From positions 1 through 14,677 of the forward strand of contig JAQXFF010000044.1 of NCBI GenBank assembly GCA_029250425.1: 14,677 nucleotides of DNA. The letters run 5' to 3'. Shown one piece after another: positions 13,866 to 14,677 of the stretch. The stretch is from Candidatus Thalassarchaeaceae archaeon (GTDB lineage: Archaea; Thermoplasmatota; Poseidoniia; Poseidoniales; Thalassarchaeaceae). A program made the position numbers and the translations under genes. Numbering within the stretch: the stretch's first letter is position 1; each line of letters starts with the position of its first letter. A model generated the notes under the pieces. The model did not search any database, was not told where the DNA came from, and saw only the letters and a list, made by a program, of their open reading frames with translations.

Positions 13866-13882
13866 CGCACCCGTAGGGTGCG
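13866..13882. promoter_or_regulatory. Perfect 7 bp inverted repeat with 3-base loop after the SCO-like gene
   Basis: CGCACCC (13866-13872), loop GTA and GGGTGCG (13876-13882) pair perfectly. It starts 9 bases after the SCO-like stop codon on the minus strand and ends 35 bases before the GTG at 13831. It is either an intercistronic hairpin or, if the lipoprotein starts at 13894, part of its first codons. Confidence 0.45.
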
Positions 13883-13890
13883 TATTGGAC

Positions 13891-14677
13891 TCAATGGTCG
13901 TGATCACTATGTCCGTCGTTTGCTGTCTCAACACCAGAATCATGGTGCAATAGTTGAATGAGATCATCCATTAAATTAGCAGTTGACCAATCTGAACCTG
14001 TGTAAACAAGTCGTTTATTTCCTTCTCGATCAATGATGTATGTGACAGTATTGTGGCCTACTTCATACATTTCTTCTTCATCCATGTTCAAATCATCATG
14101 GTCATGAGTATCATCGCCACCCATGTTCATCTCACTTCCTGGTACAGGTAGTAAGGATAGGTTTGCATTTGATGCAGCCCAAGCCACATGATTCGTCTCG
14201 TGCATAATCATCACTTCATCAGCTCCAACTTGACTTTCTTCCCAAGCCATACTGGAGGCATTCCAGATGTGCAAACCCCAGTACCATGACCAATCACTCG
14301 GAGCATCAACCCCATTGATTCCATGTACCTGATTTCCAAACTGCTCGTGAACAGATGAATTCAGGGAGATATTATTCATCATGAAGGTGCTGTTCGTGAG
14401 GTCCCAACCTGAGGCATTCTCTTCAGGTAACATATCATGATGACCATCAAGTAATGCAGTGGTATTGTCAGGGTATAGGACAGCGACTTGATGGGACATA
14501 TCCGCCTGTTCGTTGTGATCTGAGTGATCCGAATTGATATGTGACGTATCGACAAACAAGTTGTAACTGGTCCAAACATGGGAAAGTTCACTGTGGTTTT
14601 CACTGGTGAGGTGAGTCCAATCATACCCACGTTGAGTGGTCCATTCTAGTAAATGGTCAGGTGTATCTCGAGCAGGA
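13891..14677 (-). CDS. SCO1/SenC-like copper/thioredoxin-fold protein with large insertion (N-terminus outside window)
   Basis: 261 codons are open from the right edge to the stop at 13891; there is no real start inside the window. The first visible residues, PARDTPDHLLEW and then YDWTHLTSE, match the SCO/SenC block that follows the copper-binding CxxxC (which lies outside). The end matches the other conserved block, VGHNTVTYIIDREGN and RLVYTGSDW, with the copper-ligand His at H208. SCO proteins deliver copper to the CuA centre of cytochrome oxidase or act as thiol reductases, outside the membrane. Between the blocks lie about 160 extra residues. Part of this (about 88-170, with HGINGVDAPSDWSWYWGL and NHVAWAAS) resembles a DUF4430-type domain, flanked by His/Asp clusters (HSDHNE, HDHDD). 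The C-terminus ends GHSDHDH. The clusters look like extra metal sites. The lipoprotein-like gene follows directly. Confidence 0.85.
   Translation of the reverse strand, partial: PARDTPDHLLEWTTQRGYDWTHLTSENHSELSHVWTSYNLFVDTSHINSDHSDHNEQADMSHQVAVLYPDNTTALLDGHHDMLPEENASGWDLTNSTFMMNNISLNSSVHEQFGNQVHGINGVDAPSDWSWYWGLHIWNASSMAWEESQVGADEVMIMHETNHVAWAASNANLSLLPVPGSEMNMGGDDTHDHDDLNMDEEEMYEVGHNTVTYIIDREGNKRLVYTGSDWSTANLMDDLIQLLHHDSGVETANDGHSDHDH

Noticed and set aside
13891..14559. Complete 222-residue gene starting at TTG 14559
   Set aside because: The frame stays open to the right window edge and the upstream residues (PARDTPDHLLEW, YDWTHLTSE) are conserved SCO sequence, so the gene is cut by the edge and does not start at 14559.
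1..14677. CRISPR array, insertion sequence, toxin-antitoxin or phage defence genes
   Set aside because: No regularly spaced repeats, transposase motifs, terminal repeats or small paired toxin-like genes were seen; all long frames are explained by the listed genes.

Overview
The window looks like a piece of a marine archaeal genome, most likely Marine Group II/Poseidoniales (Thermoplasmatota side of the Euryarchaeota). Archaeal information-processing genes (a FEN-1 flap endonuclease with a C-terminal PCNA box, a THUMP-domain tRNA G10 methyltransferase, a tRNA-Arg without encoded CCA) sit among genes of bacterial character (homodimeric-type pyruvate dehydrogenase E1, bifunctional RibD, an Hc1/histone-H1-like protein). 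The large secreted or membrane-anchored proteins, acidic tails and SCO-type copper protein fit a surface-ocean aerobic heterotroph. The lineage is inferred from gene content only.

Layout. 1-437 (minus) is the N-terminus of AceE, running off the left edge. A 176-base divergent intergenic region separates it from a 1094-residue surface protein (614-3898, plus) with a thioredoxin-like CxxC domain, CARDB/Ig/cadherin-like modules, one membrane anchor and a short conserved-looking cytoplasmic tail. After a terminator comes a 59-residue Hc1-like protein (4060-4239, plus), then a UUCG-capped hairpin that separates it from a minus-strand cluster read from 8468 to 4291: a membrane protein with an acidic tail, FEN-1, and a polytopic GT-C-like membrane protein. 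Divergent from that cluster is trmG10 (8563-9663, plus), whose stop codon overlaps the 3' end of a convergent tRNA-Arg(UCG). A YkgJ-type Cys-cluster protein (9792-10202, plus) converges with and overlaps ribD (10187-11284, minus). A diacylglycerol-kinase-family lipid kinase (11351-12415, plus) is divergent from ribD and overlaps, tail to tail, a lipoprotein-like membrane protein (12407-13831, minus). That protein lies just downstream of an SCO1/SenC-like copper protein (13891-14677, minus) that is open at the right edge.

Regulatory structure. Genes that begin a transcript mostly carry an AT-rich TATA-like element centred 24-29 bases before the start codon, which points to leaderless or nearly leaderless mRNAs. 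Genes downstream in a cluster, or with longer leaders, carry GAGG-type ribosome-binding sites. The most unusual feature is a set of four perfect 7-8 bp inverted repeats with exactly 3-base loops, all next to translation starts (594-610, 5818-5836, 8514-8532, 13866-13882). One buries the Shine-Dalgarno sequence of the surface protein, and one, in extended form, buries the start codon of the GT-C-like protein. I see no CRISPR array, insertion sequence, rRNA or replication origin.
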